Shown here piece by piece: positions 20,087-29,353 of a stretch of 64,000 nt of DNA. The notes below the pieces were generated by a model that saw nothing but the letters and a program-made list of their open reading frames with translations, had not been told where the DNA came from and did not search any database. The position numbers and the translations under genes are program-made. The stretch is from assembly GCF_029714945.1 (NCBI RefSeq), contig NZ_CP121634.1, positions 62,001-126,000 on the forward strand, written 5' to 3'. Positions within the stretch are counted from its first letter, which is position 1. Every line of letters begins with the position of its first letter. The stretch comes from Bradyrhizobium sp. CIAT3101. GTDB taxonomy: Bacteria; Pseudomonadota; Alphaproteobacteria; Rhizobiales; Xanthobacteraceae.

Positions 20087-20848
20087 ATGGATCGGCCGGG
20101 CGAAACCACGCATTTTGGCTTCAAAGACGTTCCCCTGGGGGACAAGCAGACGCTGGTGAACGATGTGTTTCACAGCGTGGCGTCGCGCTATGACCTGATG
20201 AACGATTTGATGTCCGGTGGCCTGCACCGGGTCTGGAAGGACATCATGATCAACGCACTCGCCCCGCCCCGCGGCGACCGGCCGTTTGCGTTGCTCGACG
20301 TCGCCGGCGGCACCGGCGACATCTCGTTCCGGGCCGCCAAAGCGGCAGGTCCGGGCTTCCATGCCACCGTCTGCGACATCAATTCCGACATGCTCGCGGT
20401 GGGCCGCGAGCGCGCCGCCAAGCGCCATCTCGAGACCCAGGTCGATTTCGTCGAAGGCAATGCCGAAGCGCTCGCCTTCGCCGACCGCAGCTTTGACGCA
20501 TATACGATCGCTTTCGGCATCCGCAACGTGCCGCAGATCGACAAGGCGCTGCGCGAGGCCTATCGCGTGTTGAAACCCGGCAGCCGCTTCCTGTGCCTGG
20601 AATTCTCCACCGTCGAGATGCCCGGCCTCGACAAGATCTATGATCTGTTCTCGTTCAAGGTGATCCCGCCGCTCGGCCGCATGGTCACGGGCGACGCCGA
20701 ATCCTACCAATATCTGGTCGAATCGATCCGCAAGTTTCCGAAGCCGAATGCGTTCGCCGACATGATCCGCGACGCCGGCTTTTCCCGCGTCAGCTTTCAG
20801 ACCCTGACCGGCGGCATCGTCGCACTGCATTCGGGCTGGCGTTTGTGA
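20087..20848 (+). CDS. ubiE: Demethylmenaquinone/2-methoxy-6-polyprenyl-benzoquinol methyltransferase UbiE
   Basis: This 253-aa SAM-dependent methyltransferase performs the C-methylation step of ubiquinone synthesis. The SAM motif I is [13 protein letters not shown] near residues 66-78, and the UbiE signatures [17 protein letters not shown] and [20 protein letters not shown] are present. Its stop overlaps the start of ubiB by 4 nt, so the two quinone genes are translationally coupled. Confidence 0.97.
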   Translation: MDRPGETTHFGFKDVPLGDKQTLVNDVFHSVASRYDLMNDLMSGGLHRVWKDIMINALAPPRGDRPFALLDVAGGTGDISFRAAKAAGPGFHATVCDINSDMLAVGRERAAKRHLETQVDFVEGNAEALAFADRSFDAYTIAFGIRNVPQIDKALREAYRVLKPGSRFLCLEFSTVEMPGLDKIYDLFSFKVIPPLGRMVTGDAESYQYLVESIRKFPKPNAFADMIRDAGFSRVSFQTLTGGIVALHSGWRL

Positions 20849-22419
20849 TTTCTGCCATCACCCACATTTCGCGCCTGATCCGCGCCGCGTTCGTCTTTGC
20901 GCGCGAGGGTGTGTTCGGTTCCGTCGATCCGAGCCTGGTGCCGCCGCCCGGACAACTCGCGCTGAAGCTTGCGCGCATCGTCGAGCGACGCGGCCCGAAG
21001 GATAGTCCGCGCTTGTCGCGCGCGCTGACCCGGATGGGCCCGGCCTATCTCAAGCTCGGACAATTTTTGGCGACGCGGCCCGATGTCGTCGGCGTCGGAA
21101 TGGCGCGCGACCTCGAAAGCCTGCAAGACCGCCTGCCGCCGTTCTCGCAGGCCGAAGCGGAAGCTGCGATCGCAACGTCGCTGGAACGGCCGCTCAAGGA
21201 CGTGTTCGTGAGCTTCGGCCCGCCGGTCGCGGCTGCCTCGATCGCGCAGGTGCATCGCGGCGAGATCGAGCGCGATGGCATGCGCAAGCCGGTCGCGGTC
21301 AAGGTGCTCAGGCCGAACGTGTCCGCGCGCTTCCGCCGCGATCTTTCCGACTTTTTCTACGTCGCGCACAAGGCCGAGGCCTACTCGGCCGAAGCGCGAC
21401 GGCTCCGCCTGATCGAAGTCATCAACACGATGTCCCGCTCGGTCGCGATGGAGATGGATCTGCGGCTTGAGGCGGCTGCGCTGTCGGAGATGGCGGAGAA
21501 CACGCAGAACGATCCCGACTTCCGCGTCCCGACCGTCGACTGGGACCGCACCACGCACAACGTGCTGACGATGGAGTGGATCGACGGCATCGCGCTGAAC
21601 GACCACAAGCGCCTCGCGGAAGCGCAGGTCGATCTGCCCGATCTCGGCCGCAAGGTGATCCAGAGCTTCCTGCGCCACGCGCTGCGCGACGGCTTCTTCC
21701 ACGCCGACATGCATCCGGGCAATCTGTTCCTGGACGACGCCGGCCGCCTCGTCGCGGTCGATTTCGGCATCATGGGCCGGCTCGGCATGAAGGAGCGGCG
21801 CTTCCTCGCGGAAATCCTGCTCGGCTTCATCACGCGCGATTACCGCCGTGTCGCCGAGGTGCATTTCGAGGCGGGCTATGTGCCCGCGCATCATTCGGTC
21901 GAAAATTTTGCGCAAGCCATCCGCGCCATCGGCGAGCCCATTCACAACCGCACCGCCGAGGAAATCTCGATGGCGCGGCTGCTGACGCTGCTGCTCGAGG
22001 TTACCGGCCTGTTCGACATGACGACGCGACCCGAGCTGATCCTGCTGCAGAAGACCATGGTCGTGGTCGAAGGCGTGGCGCGCGGTTTCGATCCCAAGCT
22101 CGACATCTGGAAGGTCGCCGATCCCGTGGTGCGCGAATGGATCGAGCGCAATCTCGGGCCGATCGGCCGGGTTCAGAGTGCGCTGGCCGGCGGCGGCGAC
22201 CTCACCAAAGTGCTGATGCGCCTGCCTGACATCGCCCAGCGCTCGGTCGCGGTGCTGGAGCAGCTCGAGACCATGACGCGGGAGGGCCTCCGGCTGTCGC
22301 CGGAGAGCATCGCCGCGATGGGGCGCAGCGAGGGCCGCAAGAACCGCTGGCGCACCGTGGCGCTCTGGATCATCGCCGCGACCTTCATCGGCATCCTGAT
22401 CGCCGTCCGGAATCTGTGA
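20845..22419 (+). CDS. ubiB: Ubiquinone biosynthesis kinase-like ATPase UbiB
   Basis: This 524-aa atypical kinase/ATPase of the ABC1/ADCK family supports the ubiquinone-synthesis complex at the membrane. It shows the [11 protein letters not shown] (KxGQ) motif, the Ala-rich loop [10 protein letters not shown] in place of a Gly-rich loop, and [10 protein letters not shown] as the metal-binding DFG. A hydrophobic C-terminal helix (about 500-520) would anchor it in the membrane. It starts with GTG overlapping the ubiE stop by 4 nt. coaBC follows after 71 bp that contain two palindromes. Confidence 0.95.
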   Translation: MISAITHISRLIRAAFVFAREGVFGSVDPSLVPPPGQLALKLARIVERRGPKDSPRLSRALTRMGPAYLKLGQFLATRPDVVGVGMARDLESLQDRLPPFSQAEAEAAIATSLERPLKDVFVSFGPPVAAASIAQVHRGEIERDGMRKPVAVKVLRPNVSARFRRDLSDFFYVAHKAEAYSAEARRLRLIEVINTMSRSVAMEMDLRLEAAALSEMAENTQNDPDFRVPTVDWDRTTHNVLTMEWIDGIALNDHKRLAEAQVDLPDLGRKVIQSFLRHALRDGFFHADMHPGNLFLDDAGRLVAVDFGIMGRLGMKERRFLAEILLGFITRDYRRVAEVHFEAGYVPAHHSVENFAQAIRAIGEPIHNRTAEEISMARLLTLLLEVTGLFDMTTRPELILLQKTMVVVEGVARGFDPKLDIWKVADPVVREWIERNLGPIGRVQSALAGGGDLTKVLMRLPDIAQRSVAVLEQLETMTREGLRLSPESIAAMGRSEGRKNRWRTVALWIIAATFIGILIAVRNL

Positions 22420-22430
22420 TTGCCAAAAGC

Positions 22431-22449
22431 GTGATTGCACTGCAATCAC
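22431..22449. promoter_or_regulatory. 19-bp palindrome upstream of coaBC
   Basis: GTGATTGCA, C, TGCAATCAC is a perfect 9-bp inverted repeat with a 1-bp centre, 11 bp after the ubiB stop and 42 bp before the coaBC start. It is a candidate operator. Confidence 0.6.
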
Positions 22450-22454
22450 ACGAG

Positions 22455-22471
22455 TGATAGCATCGCTATCA
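22455..22471. promoter_or_regulatory. TGATAGC-ATC-GCTATCA palindrome upstream of coaBC
   Basis: This perfect 7-bp inverted repeat lies 20 bp before the coaBC ATG. TGATAGC/GCTATCA half sites are like those reported for FitA/VapB ribbon-helix-helix antitoxins, the very fold fused to this CoaBC, so self-binding is a reasonable hypothesis. Confidence 0.6.
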
Positions 22472-22490
22472 TCCCGTGCTGGAGGGCGTC

Positions 22491-23939
22491 ATGGCAAGCC
22501 TGACCATCCGTAAGCTCGACGACACCGTCAAAGCCTATTTGCGGCTGCGCTCGGCCAGAAACCGCAGATCGGTCGAGGAAGAGGTCCGGGTCATCCTGCG
22601 GGAGCTGATCGAGGGCCGCGAGGAGCCGCTGACGCCATTTGCGGTACCGCCCGAAGCGTCCCCTGCAGCCGCGTCAGCCCGCACCAGCGCCGCCCCCGAG
22701 GCCAGCGTCACCCTGATCATCGGCGGCGGGATCGCTGCGTTCAAATCGCTCGACCTGATCCGCAGGCTGAAGGAGCGGCGCATCGAGGTCCGCTGCGTGC
22801 TGACCAAGGCGGCAGAGCAGTTCGTCACGCCGCTCTCGGTCAGCGCCCTCTCCCATGAGCGCGTCTACACCGACTTGTTCGATCCCCAGAGCGAGTTCGA
22901 CGCCGGCCATATCCGCCTCGCGCGCGACTGCGATCTGATCGTGGTGGCGCCGGCGACCGCCGATTTGATGGCGAAGATGGCCAACGGCCATGCCGATGAC
23001 CTCGCCAGCGCCATCCTGCTCGCGACCAACCGCAAGGTGCTGCTGGCGCCTGCGATGAATCCGCTGATGTGGAACAACCCGGCAACCCGCCGCAATGTCG
23101 CGCAGCTTCAGCGCGACGGCATCCTGCTGGTCGGTCCCAACTCCGGCGAAATGGCCGAAGCGGGCGAAGCCGGGGTCGGACGCATGTCGGAAGCCATCGA
23201 GATCGCCACTGCTGCCGAGAAACTGCTGCGGCCGCCGGTGCCGCGGCCGCTCGCCGGCAAGCGCGTGCTGATCACGGCGGGTCCGACCCACGAGCCGATC
23301 GATCCGGTGCGCTACATCGCCAACCGTTCCTCCGGCAAGCAAGGGTTTGCGATTGCCGCCGCCGCGCAAGCTGCCGGCGCCGAGGTGATTTTGGTCAGCG
23401 GTCCCGTGGACCTCGACGATCCCGCCGGCGTCACGGTGAAGCATGTGGAATCGGCACGGCAGATGCTGGAGCAGGTGCAGGCTGCACTTCCCGCCGACAT
23501 CGCGATCTTTGCCGCCGCCGTCGCCGACTGGCGCGTCGCCAATGAAGGCGAGCAGAAGCTGAAGAAGACTTCGGCCGGCATGCCGCCGCTTCAACTGGTC
23601 GAGAATCCCGACATCCTCGCCACGATCTCAAAACTCATCGACAAGCGTCCGCCGCTGGTGATCGGCTTTGCCGCCGAGACCGAGCATCTCATCGACAACG
23701 CCAAGACGAAGCTCGCCCGCAAGGGCTGCGACTGGATCGTCGCCAACGATGTCTCGCCCGCCACCGGCGTGATGGGCGGCGATCGCAACACGGTGCACCT
23801 CATCAGCAAGAATGCTGAGAACAACGGCGAGATCATTGTTGATTCCTGGCCGGTGATGACCAAGGAACAGGTCGCCATCGAACTGGTCGCGCATATCGCC
23901 AAAAGCGTGACCGACAAATCCCTGGAGCCGACATCTTGA
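22491..23939 (+). CDS. coaBC: CoaBC coenzyme A biosynthesis enzyme with N-terminal ribbon-helix-helix domain
   Basis: This 482-aa protein joins three parts. Residues 1-45 ([20 protein letters not shown], then [16 protein letters not shown]) look like a FitA/VapB-type DNA-binding antitoxin. Residues 46-72 are a Pro/Ala linker. From 73 on it is phosphopantothenoylcysteine decarboxylase ([48 protein letters not shown]) followed by phosphopantothenate-cysteine ligase ([20 protein letters not shown]). The ACGE motif holding the E. coli CoaC Cys is not seen ([14 protein letters not shown]). Two palindromes precede the start. ATG at 22491 has GGAGGG upstream. dut overlaps by 4 nt. Confidence 0.93.
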   Translation: MASLTIRKLDDTVKAYLRLRSARNRRSVEEEVRVILRELIEGREEPLTPFAVPPEASPAAASARTSAAPEASVTLIIGGGIAAFKSLDLIRRLKERRIEVRCVLTKAAEQFVTPLSVSALSHERVYTDLFDPQSEFDAGHIRLARDCDLIVVAPATADLMAKMANGHADDLASAILLATNRKVLLAPAMNPLMWNNPATRRNVAQLQRDGILLVGPNSGEMAEAGEAGVGRMSEAIEIATAAEKLLRPPVPRPLAGKRVLITAGPTHEPIDPVRYIANRSSGKQGFAIAAAAQAAGAEVILVSGPVDLDDPAGVTVKHVESARQMLEQVQAALPADIAIFAAAVADWRVANEGEQKLKKTSAGMPPLQLVENPDILATISKLIDKRPPLVIGFAAETEHLIDNAKTKLARKGCDWIVANDVSPATGVMGGDRNTVHLISKNAENNGEIIVDSWPVMTKEQVAIELVAHIAKSVTDKSLEPTS

Positions 23940-24394
23940 GCACGAAGGTCACCGTCGAACTGCAGCAACTGGCCCACGCCGAAGGCCTGCCGCTGCCGGC
24001 CTACCAGACCGCGGACGCCGCCGGCCTCGACCTGATGGCGGCGGTGGCGGACAGCGAGCCGATGACGCTTGCGCCCGGCCAATATGCGCTGGTGCCGACG
24101 GGGCTTGCGATTGCGCTGCCGCCTGGGCACGAGGCCCAGGTGCGGCCCCGCTCGGGGCTTGCGGCCAAGCACGGCATCACCGTGCTGAATTCGCCCGGCA
24201 CGATCGACGCCGACTACCGCGGCGAGATCAAGGTGATCCTGATCAACCACGGCGCCACGCCGTTCGTGATCAAGCGCGGCGAGCGCATTGCGCAGATGGT
24301 GATCGCACCAATGGTCCAGGCCGCCTTGGTTCCCGTGACGACGCTGTCGTCGACCGATCGCGGCGCCGGCGGATTCGGGTCGACGGGCCGCTGA
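23936..24394 (+). CDS. dut: Deoxyuridine 5'-triphosphate nucleotidohydrolase Dut
   Basis: This 152-aa trimeric dUTPase hydrolyses dUTP to dUMP and PPi, keeping uracil out of DNA. The five motifs are visible: [43 protein letters not shown] and the C-terminal [10 protein letters not shown] arm. It begins with TTG overlapping the coaBC stop (4 nt). It closes the ubiE-ubiB-coaBC-dut run. Confidence 0.96.
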   Translation: MSTKVTVELQQLAHAEGLPLPAYQTADAAGLDLMAAVADSEPMTLAPGQYALVPTGLAIALPPGHEAQVRPRSGLAAKHGITVLNSPGTIDADYRGEIKVILINHGATPFVIKRGERIAQMVIAPMVQAALVPVTTLSSTDRGAGGFGSTGR

Positions 24395-24804
24395 GCCGAC
24401 AACAAAGGTCTCGCCGTTCCCTCCCCCCTGTGGGGGAGGGGCAGGGAGGGGTGCCGCGCGGGGATTCTTTCCGTCGTCCTCTCAACCGCGATGCATCATC
24501 AACAAATGAGCACCTTTTCCTTGGCTACCCCTCTCCCTAACCCTCCCCCACAAGGGGAGAGGGAACGCACCTTCATTGGAGCGCCAATCGAGTCTCATCT
24601 CTTCACCCGCTAACACGCGGCAATCTCAACCGAATCACCCGCAGAATTACGTGCGACTGGAACTCAACGCCCCGCATTTTTTTGGGACCGCCTTTGCGTT
24701 CACGGTCTGGACTCTTACCGGTGGAGTCGCGGTGGGGGTATTGTCGTTTGATTCGCGCGCGACGGGGGTTGCCGCGCGTCAATTCGTGCGGTCTTGGGGC
24801 AACT
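24395..24804. other. Intergenic region between dut and divL
   Basis: This 410-bp stretch has an inverted pair of C/G-rich repeats in its first half (24417-24567). The second half should contain the divL promoter. The divL frame stays open upstream to 24682 but that part lacks family resemblance, so no further gene is called. Confidence 0.6.
24417..24567. repeat. Inverted pair of C-rich repeats
   Basis: TCCCTCCCCCCTGTGGGGGA (near 24417) and CCCTCCCCCACAAGGGGAGA (near 24541) are each small hairpins and are reverse-complement relatives of each other, separated by about 75 bp. The unit could form a long cruciform. Confidence 0.75.
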
Positions 24805-27309
24805 ATGTCAGGCGTGATCGTGTCGATGCGTCGGACGCTGTTGTCGTGCACTTCGTTGGTGCGCAACGGCTTGTTGGGAGGCGCTCTCGCAGCGCTGCTG
24901 CCGGCTGCGCCGGCTGAGGCCGCCGACCTCGTCGACACACTCTCGATATTGCTGGACTTCAACCGGCAGGAGCTCGCGGTGCTGGCCACCGCGCTGGCTC
25001 TGCTCGGCTTCTCGGTCGTGGCCGCGATCCTGCTGATGCGCACACGCGTCGGCAAGGCCAAGACCGAGGCGGCGTTGCGCGCGCGAATCAGGGACCTCCA
25101 GCTGCAAACCGACCGTTTCGGCGCGCTGCTGTTTGCCGAGCCGCAGATCCTGATCTCCTGGCCGGCCGGCGACGATCGCGCGCAGATCTCGGGCGACATC
25201 GCGATGGTGCTGCCGCGCGATTCGTCGCCGCAGCGCGTGCTCGCCTTCGGAACCTGGCTGCCGCCGGAACCGGCGCTGCAGATGGATCACGCCGTCGATG
25301 CGCTGCGCGAGCGCGGTGACGGCTTCCAGCTCACGCTGACGACCGCCAACGGCCACACGCTGGAAGCGATCGGCCGCGCCATCGGCGGCCAGGCCATTGT
25401 CCGGATTCGCGAACTCTCCGGCCTGCGGCGCGAACTGGCCGAGACCCATCTGCGCTACCGCGCACTCGCCGACGAAACCGAGATGCTGCGCGGCTTCGCC
25501 GCCGCCGCGCCGTGGCCGATCTGGGCCAAGGGCGAGAACGGCGCGCTGACCTTCGCCAATCCGGCCTATGTGCGCGCGACGGAAGCGACCAGCATCATCG
25601 ACGCCCAGGCACGCAAGCTCGAGCTGCTCGACAGCGCCGACCGCACCGCCATGGAGCGGGGCCTGAAAGACGCAGCTCACTTCACCTCGCGGCTGCCGAT
25701 CGTGATCGGCGGCGAGCGGCGCATGTACGACGTGCGGGCCGTCAATGTCGGCCATGGCAGCGTCGGCGTCGCGATCGACGCGAGCGAAGCCGATGCGCTG
25801 AGCGCGGCCCTGGTGCGGATGGCTGAGGCGCATCGCCGCACGCTCGATCAGCTCTCTTCCGGCGTGGCCGTGTTCGACGGCCAGCGCCGGCTCGCCTTCT
25901 ACAACGATTCCTACCGGCGGCTGTGGGATCTCGACCGCACCTTCCTCGACGCCCATCCCGATGATTCCAGCGTGCTCGACCAGCTCCGCGCTGCGCGTAA
26001 ATTGCAGGAGCAGCCGGACTTCCGCGCCTGGAAGGCCAAGCTGCACGAGGCCTATCGCGCGGTCGAGGCGGCCAAGGACACCTGGTACCTGCCCGACGGC
26101 CGCGCGCTGTCCGTCGTCACCACGCCGAATCCCGAAGGCGGCGTCACCTATCTGTTCGACGACGTCACCGAGAGCCTCGAGCTCGCCCGCCGCTTCGACG
26201 GCATGATCCGGGTCCAGCGCGAGACGCTGGACAGCCTCGCCGAGGGCGTTGCCGTGTTCGGCAGCAACGGCAGGGCGCAGCTGTTCAATCCGGCCTTCCT
26301 GCGGATGTGGAAGCTGTCGAACGATGCCATGCGCGAGGAGCCGCATATCCAGACCGTCGAGGGCTGGTGCCATCAGCTGTTCGACGATCCCGCGGTCTGG
26401 CGCCAGATCCGCGAAGCCATCACCTCGATCGAGAACCGCGCCGATGTGCCGCTCAAGCTCGAGCGCAAGGACGGCAGCGTGCTCGACGGCATGATCCGTC
26501 CGATGCATGACGGCGCGACCATGCTGACCTTCCTCGACATCACCGACACCGAGAATGTCGAGCGCGCGCTGCGCGAGCGCAACGAGGCGCTGGAGACCGC
26601 CGACCAGATGAAGGTGGATTTCGTCCACCACGTCTCCTACGAGCTGCGTTCGCCGCTCACCACCATCATCGGCTTCGCGCATTTCCTCAGCGACCCCTCG
26701 ACCGGACCGCTGACCCCGAAGCAGGCCGAATATCTCGACTACGTCACCAAATCGACCAATGCGCTGCTGGCGCTGACCAACAACATCCTGGATCTCGCCA
26801 CCATCGACGCCGGCGCCATGAAGCTGGAGCTCGGCCCGGTCGATGTCAGCAAGACCATCGAGCTCGCCGCCGAAGGTATCCAGGACCGGCTCGCCACCGA
26901 CCGCATCCGTCTCAAGGTCGAGATCGCGCCCGATGTCGGCAGCTTCGTCGGCGACGAGAAGCGCGTGGTGCAGGTGCTCTATAATCTGCTTGCCAACGCC
27001 GTCGGCTTCTCGCCGCAGGATTCCACCGTCGGGATCAGCGCGCGCCGCACCGAGCGCAGCGTGGTCTTTATTGTGACAGATTCCGGACCTGGAATACCCG
27101 CCGACATGAAGGACAAGGTGTTCAACTGGTTTGAAAGCCGCTCGCAGGGCTCGCGTCATCGCGGCGCCGGGCTCGGGCTTTCGCTGGTGCGCTCCTTCGT
27201 CGAGCTGCATGGCGGCAAGGTGCAGGTGGATTCGGTCGTGGGCAAGGGCACGGTCGTGATCTGCGACTTCCCGACCGACCAGGCGGCGCATCGCGACGCC
27301 GCCGAATGA
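24805..27309 (+). CDS. divL: DivL-like cell-cycle pseudokinase (Tyr in place of phospho-His)
   Basis: This 834-aa membrane protein has an N-terminal hydrophobic segment, a second around residues 50-70 (VLATALALLGFSVVAAILLM), several PAS domains (about 200-590), a HisKA-like helix pair and an HATPase domain with NLLANAVGFS, DSGPGIP and GAGLGLSLVRS. In the H-box the expected His is Tyr612 (HHVSYELRSPLT), as in Caulobacter DivL, which regulates CckA rather than acting as a normal kinase. The start at 24805 precedes the membrane segment. tsaE-amgK overlaps by 4 nt. Target and role are inferred from DivL; the Tyr is directly seen. Confidence 0.9.
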   Translation: MSGVIVSMRRTLLSCTSLVRNGLLGGALAALLPAAPAEAADLVDTLSILLDFNRQELAVLATALALLGFSVVAAILLMRTRVGKAKTEAALRARIRDLQLQTDRFGALLFAEPQILISWPAGDDRAQISGDIAMVLPRDSSPQRVLAFGTWLPPEPALQMDHAVDALRERGDGFQLTLTTANGHTLEAIGRAIGGQAIVRIRELSGLRRELAETHLRYRALADETEMLRGFAAAAPWPIWAKGENGALTFANPAYVRATEATSIIDAQARKLELLDSADRTAMERGLKDAAHFTSRLPIVIGGERRMYDVRAVNVGHGSVGVAIDASEADALSAALVRMAEAHRRTLDQLSSGVAVFDGQRRLAFYNDSYRRLWDLDRTFLDAHPDDSSVLDQLRAARKLQEQPDFRAWKAKLHEAYRAVEAAKDTWYLPDGRALSVVTTPNPEGGVTYLFDDVTESLELARRFDGMIRVQRETLDSLAEGVAVFGSNGRAQLFNPAFLRMWKLSNDAMREEPHIQTVEGWCHQLFDDPAVWRQIREAITSIENRADVPLKLERKDGSVLDGMIRPMHDGATMLTFLDITDTENVERALRERNEALETADQMKVDFVHHVSYELRSPLTTIIGFAHFLSDPSTGPLTPKQAEYLDYVTKSTNALLALTNNILDLATIDAGAMKLELGPVDVSKTIELAAEGIQDRLATDRIRLKVEIAPDVGSFVGDEKRVVQVLYNLLANAVGFSPQDSTVGISARRTERSVVFIVTDSGPGIPADMKDKVFNWFESRSQGSRHRGAGLGLSLVRSFVELHGGKVQVDSVVGKGTVVICDFPTDQAAHRDAAE

Positions 27310-28826
27310 CAGAACCGACCACATTCTCCGTCGCGCTTCATAACGAGACGGCCACCGCGCAATTGATGGCCGACCTCGCGCTGCTGATCGGTCCCGGCGA
27401 TACCATCACCCTCACCGGCGATCTCGGCGCCGGCAAGACAGCGGCCGCCCGCAGCCTGATCCGCTACCTCGCCGGCGACGACGAGCTGGAAGTGCCGAGC
27501 CCGACCTTCACGCTGGTGCAGGGCTACGAGCTGCCGGCATTTGCGGTGATGCATGCCGACCTTTATCGCGTCGAGGATGAGAGCGAGCTCGAGGAGATCG
27601 GGCTGTCGCCACTGCCGGAGGCGACGCTGGTGCTGATCGAATGGCCCGAGCGCGCGCCCTCGGCCATGCCCGCGGACCGCATCGACATCGCGCTGACGCA
27701 TCGTCCCGCACTGGGCTCGAATGCGCGCGCCGCCGACGTCACGGGGTATGGCAGGAGCGCAGCTACCGTTGCTCGGTTGAAGACGTTGCGCCAATTCCTC
27801 GATGCGTCCGGCTATCTCGACGCAGGCCGCAGGCACATGGCCGGCGACGCCTCGACGCGCTCCTACGCGCGGCTGGTCCGCGACGATGGTGTCGTCATTC
27901 TCATGAACTCGCCGCAGCGCCCCGATGGTGCAGCGATCTACAACGGCAAATCCTACAGCGCCGTGGTGCATCTTGCGGAGAACATCAAGCCATTCGTCGC
28001 CATCGACGAAGGTTTGCGCGCGGTCGGCATCTCGGCACCGAAGATCCACCATATCGATCTCGACCACGGCTTCCTGATCTCGGAGGACCTTGGCAGCGAA
28101 GGCGTGATCGAAGGCGATCCGCCCCGGCCGATCACCGAGCGCTATGAAGCCGCGACCGACGTGCTGGCCGTGCTGCATGGCAAGGCACTGCCGGAAACGT
28201 TGCCGGTGGACGGGCAAACCCATGCCATTCCTGCCTGGGACACCGAGGCACTGCTGATTGAAATCGGCCTGATGCCGGAATGGTATCTGCCCGATCGCAA
28301 TGCGCCGTTGAGCGAAGAGAAGCGCGCGGAATTCTTTGCGATGTGGCGCGAGCTGCTGAAGAAGCCGCTGGCCGCGCCAAAAACCTGGATCATCCGCGAT
28401 TACCACTCGCCGAATCTGATCTGGCTCGCGGACCGCACAGGCATGGCGCGCGTCGGGGTGATCGACTTCCAGGACACCGTGCTCGGACCGCGCTCCTACG
28501 ACGTGGTGTCGCTGCTGCAGGATGCCCGCATCGACGTGCCCGAAGCCCTCGAGCTGACGCTGCTGTCGCGCTACATCAAGGCGCGTCGCGCTGAGGATGC
28601 GAGCTTCGATCCGGCCGGCTTTGCCGAGCTCTATGCCATCATGTCGGCGCAGCGCAACACGCGTCTGCTCGGCACTTTTGCGCGACTCAACCGCCGCGAC
28701 GGCAAGCCGCATTATCTGCGCCACCAGCCGCGGATCTGGACCTATCTGCAGCGTTCGCTGGCGCATCCGGCCCTCGCGCATTTGCGCGAATGGTATCTCG
28801 CTAACGTCCCGCCGCCCCAATCCTGA
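27306..28826 (+). CDS. TsaE-AmgK fusion: t6A ATPase plus cell-wall amino-sugar kinase
   Basis: This 506-aa protein fuses two enzymes. Residues 1-140 are TsaE, the ATPase of the tRNA t6A37 complex, with Walker A GDLGAGKT (38-45) and the VPSPTFTLVQ motif. Residues 155-506 are a phosphotransferase of the AmgK type, which phosphorylates MurNAc/GlcNAc at the anomeric carbon for peptidoglycan recycling; ISEDLGSEG, IRDYHSPNLIWL and VIDFQDTVLGP are its catalytic and metal-binding loops. MurU, the next enzyme of that pathway, is encoded two genes on. The fusion is known in Rhizobiales. It overlaps divL by 4 nt. Confidence 0.92.
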   Translation: MTEPTTFSVALHNETATAQLMADLALLIGPGDTITLTGDLGAGKTAAARSLIRYLAGDDELEVPSPTFTLVQGYELPAFAVMHADLYRVEDESELEEIGLSPLPEATLVLIEWPERAPSAMPADRIDIALTHRPALGSNARAADVTGYGRSAATVARLKTLRQFLDASGYLDAGRRHMAGDASTRSYARLVRDDGVVILMNSPQRPDGAAIYNGKSYSAVVHLAENIKPFVAIDEGLRAVGISAPKIHHIDLDHGFLISEDLGSEGVIEGDPPRPITERYEAATDVLAVLHGKALPETLPVDGQTHAIPAWDTEALLIEIGLMPEWYLPDRNAPLSEEKRAEFFAMWRELLKKPLAAPKTWIIRDYHSPNLIWLADRTGMARVGVIDFQDTVLGPRSYDVVSLLQDARIDVPEALELTLLSRYIKARRAEDASFDPAGFAELYAIMSAQRNTRLLGTFARLNRRDGKPHYLRHQPRIWTYLQRSLAHPALAHLREWYLANVPPPQS

Positions 28827-28912
28827 GCTGGAACCGATTTACCCGCTGTTAGCCATCGCGCCGGTATCATCGCCCGCAGGCCGCCGGACAAATAGGGGCT
28901 GGAGCAAGGCAG

Positions 28913-29227
28913 ATGGCGGTCAAGACGGACCATCGCGGCAATAGTCGGGTTGTTTTCGAACGCGGAATTCCGGCCCAGATGATGGGGATCGACGGCACCT
29001 GGCGGCGCGAATGCACCATGGAGGACGTATCCGAAAGCGGCGCCAAGCTGACGATCGACGGCTCGGTCGAAGGTCTGCATCTGAAGGAATTTTTTCTCGT
29101 CCTGTCGTCCACCGGCCTGGCGTACCGGCGCTGCGAACTGGCCTGGGTCAATGGCGATCAGATCGGGGTCAATTTTCTCAAGCCCGGCGACAAGAAGAAA
29201 GCGCGTTCCACAGCCGCCGGGGCGTGA
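28913..29227 (+). CDS. PilZ domain protein
   Basis: This 104-aa single-domain protein has PilZ features: an N-terminal Arg-rich segment (RGNSRVVFERG) in place of the RxxxR c-di-GMP arm, and DVSESGAKL matching the D/NxSxxG motif. It would bind cyclic di-GMP if the arm works. It lies between amgK and murU, 86 bp after the former. A link between c-di-GMP, the DivL pathway and cell-wall recycling is suggested only by position. Confidence 0.85.
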   Translation: MAVKTDHRGNSRVVFERGIPAQMMGIDGTWRRECTMEDVSESGAKLTIDGSVEGLHLKEFFLVLSSTGLAYRRCELAWVNGDQIGVNFLKPGDKKKARSTAAGA

Positions 29228-29353
29228 GAGCAACACACGTCGTACAACCGTCACGGCGGGTGGCTAAGGCCGTTGAGATGCGGTGCAGCTGACCGGGGCT
29301 CGTGCTAGGCTTGCCGCGAACGTAGAGATTCCAGAGGTTCGAGAAAGCGAAGG

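Noticed and set aside
20797..22449. A 550-codon minus-strand frame opposite ubiB
   Set aside because: Antisense shadow of ubiB; no motif and no ribosome binding site.
22476..22490. GTG start of coaBC at 22476
   Set aside because: ATG at 22491 has the GGAGGG at the right distance and starts the RHH domain; the GTG sits only 5 bp past the second palindrome.
24808..27324. An 838-codon minus-strand frame opposite divL
   Set aside because: Shadow of divL. Length alone is not evidence at this GC content.
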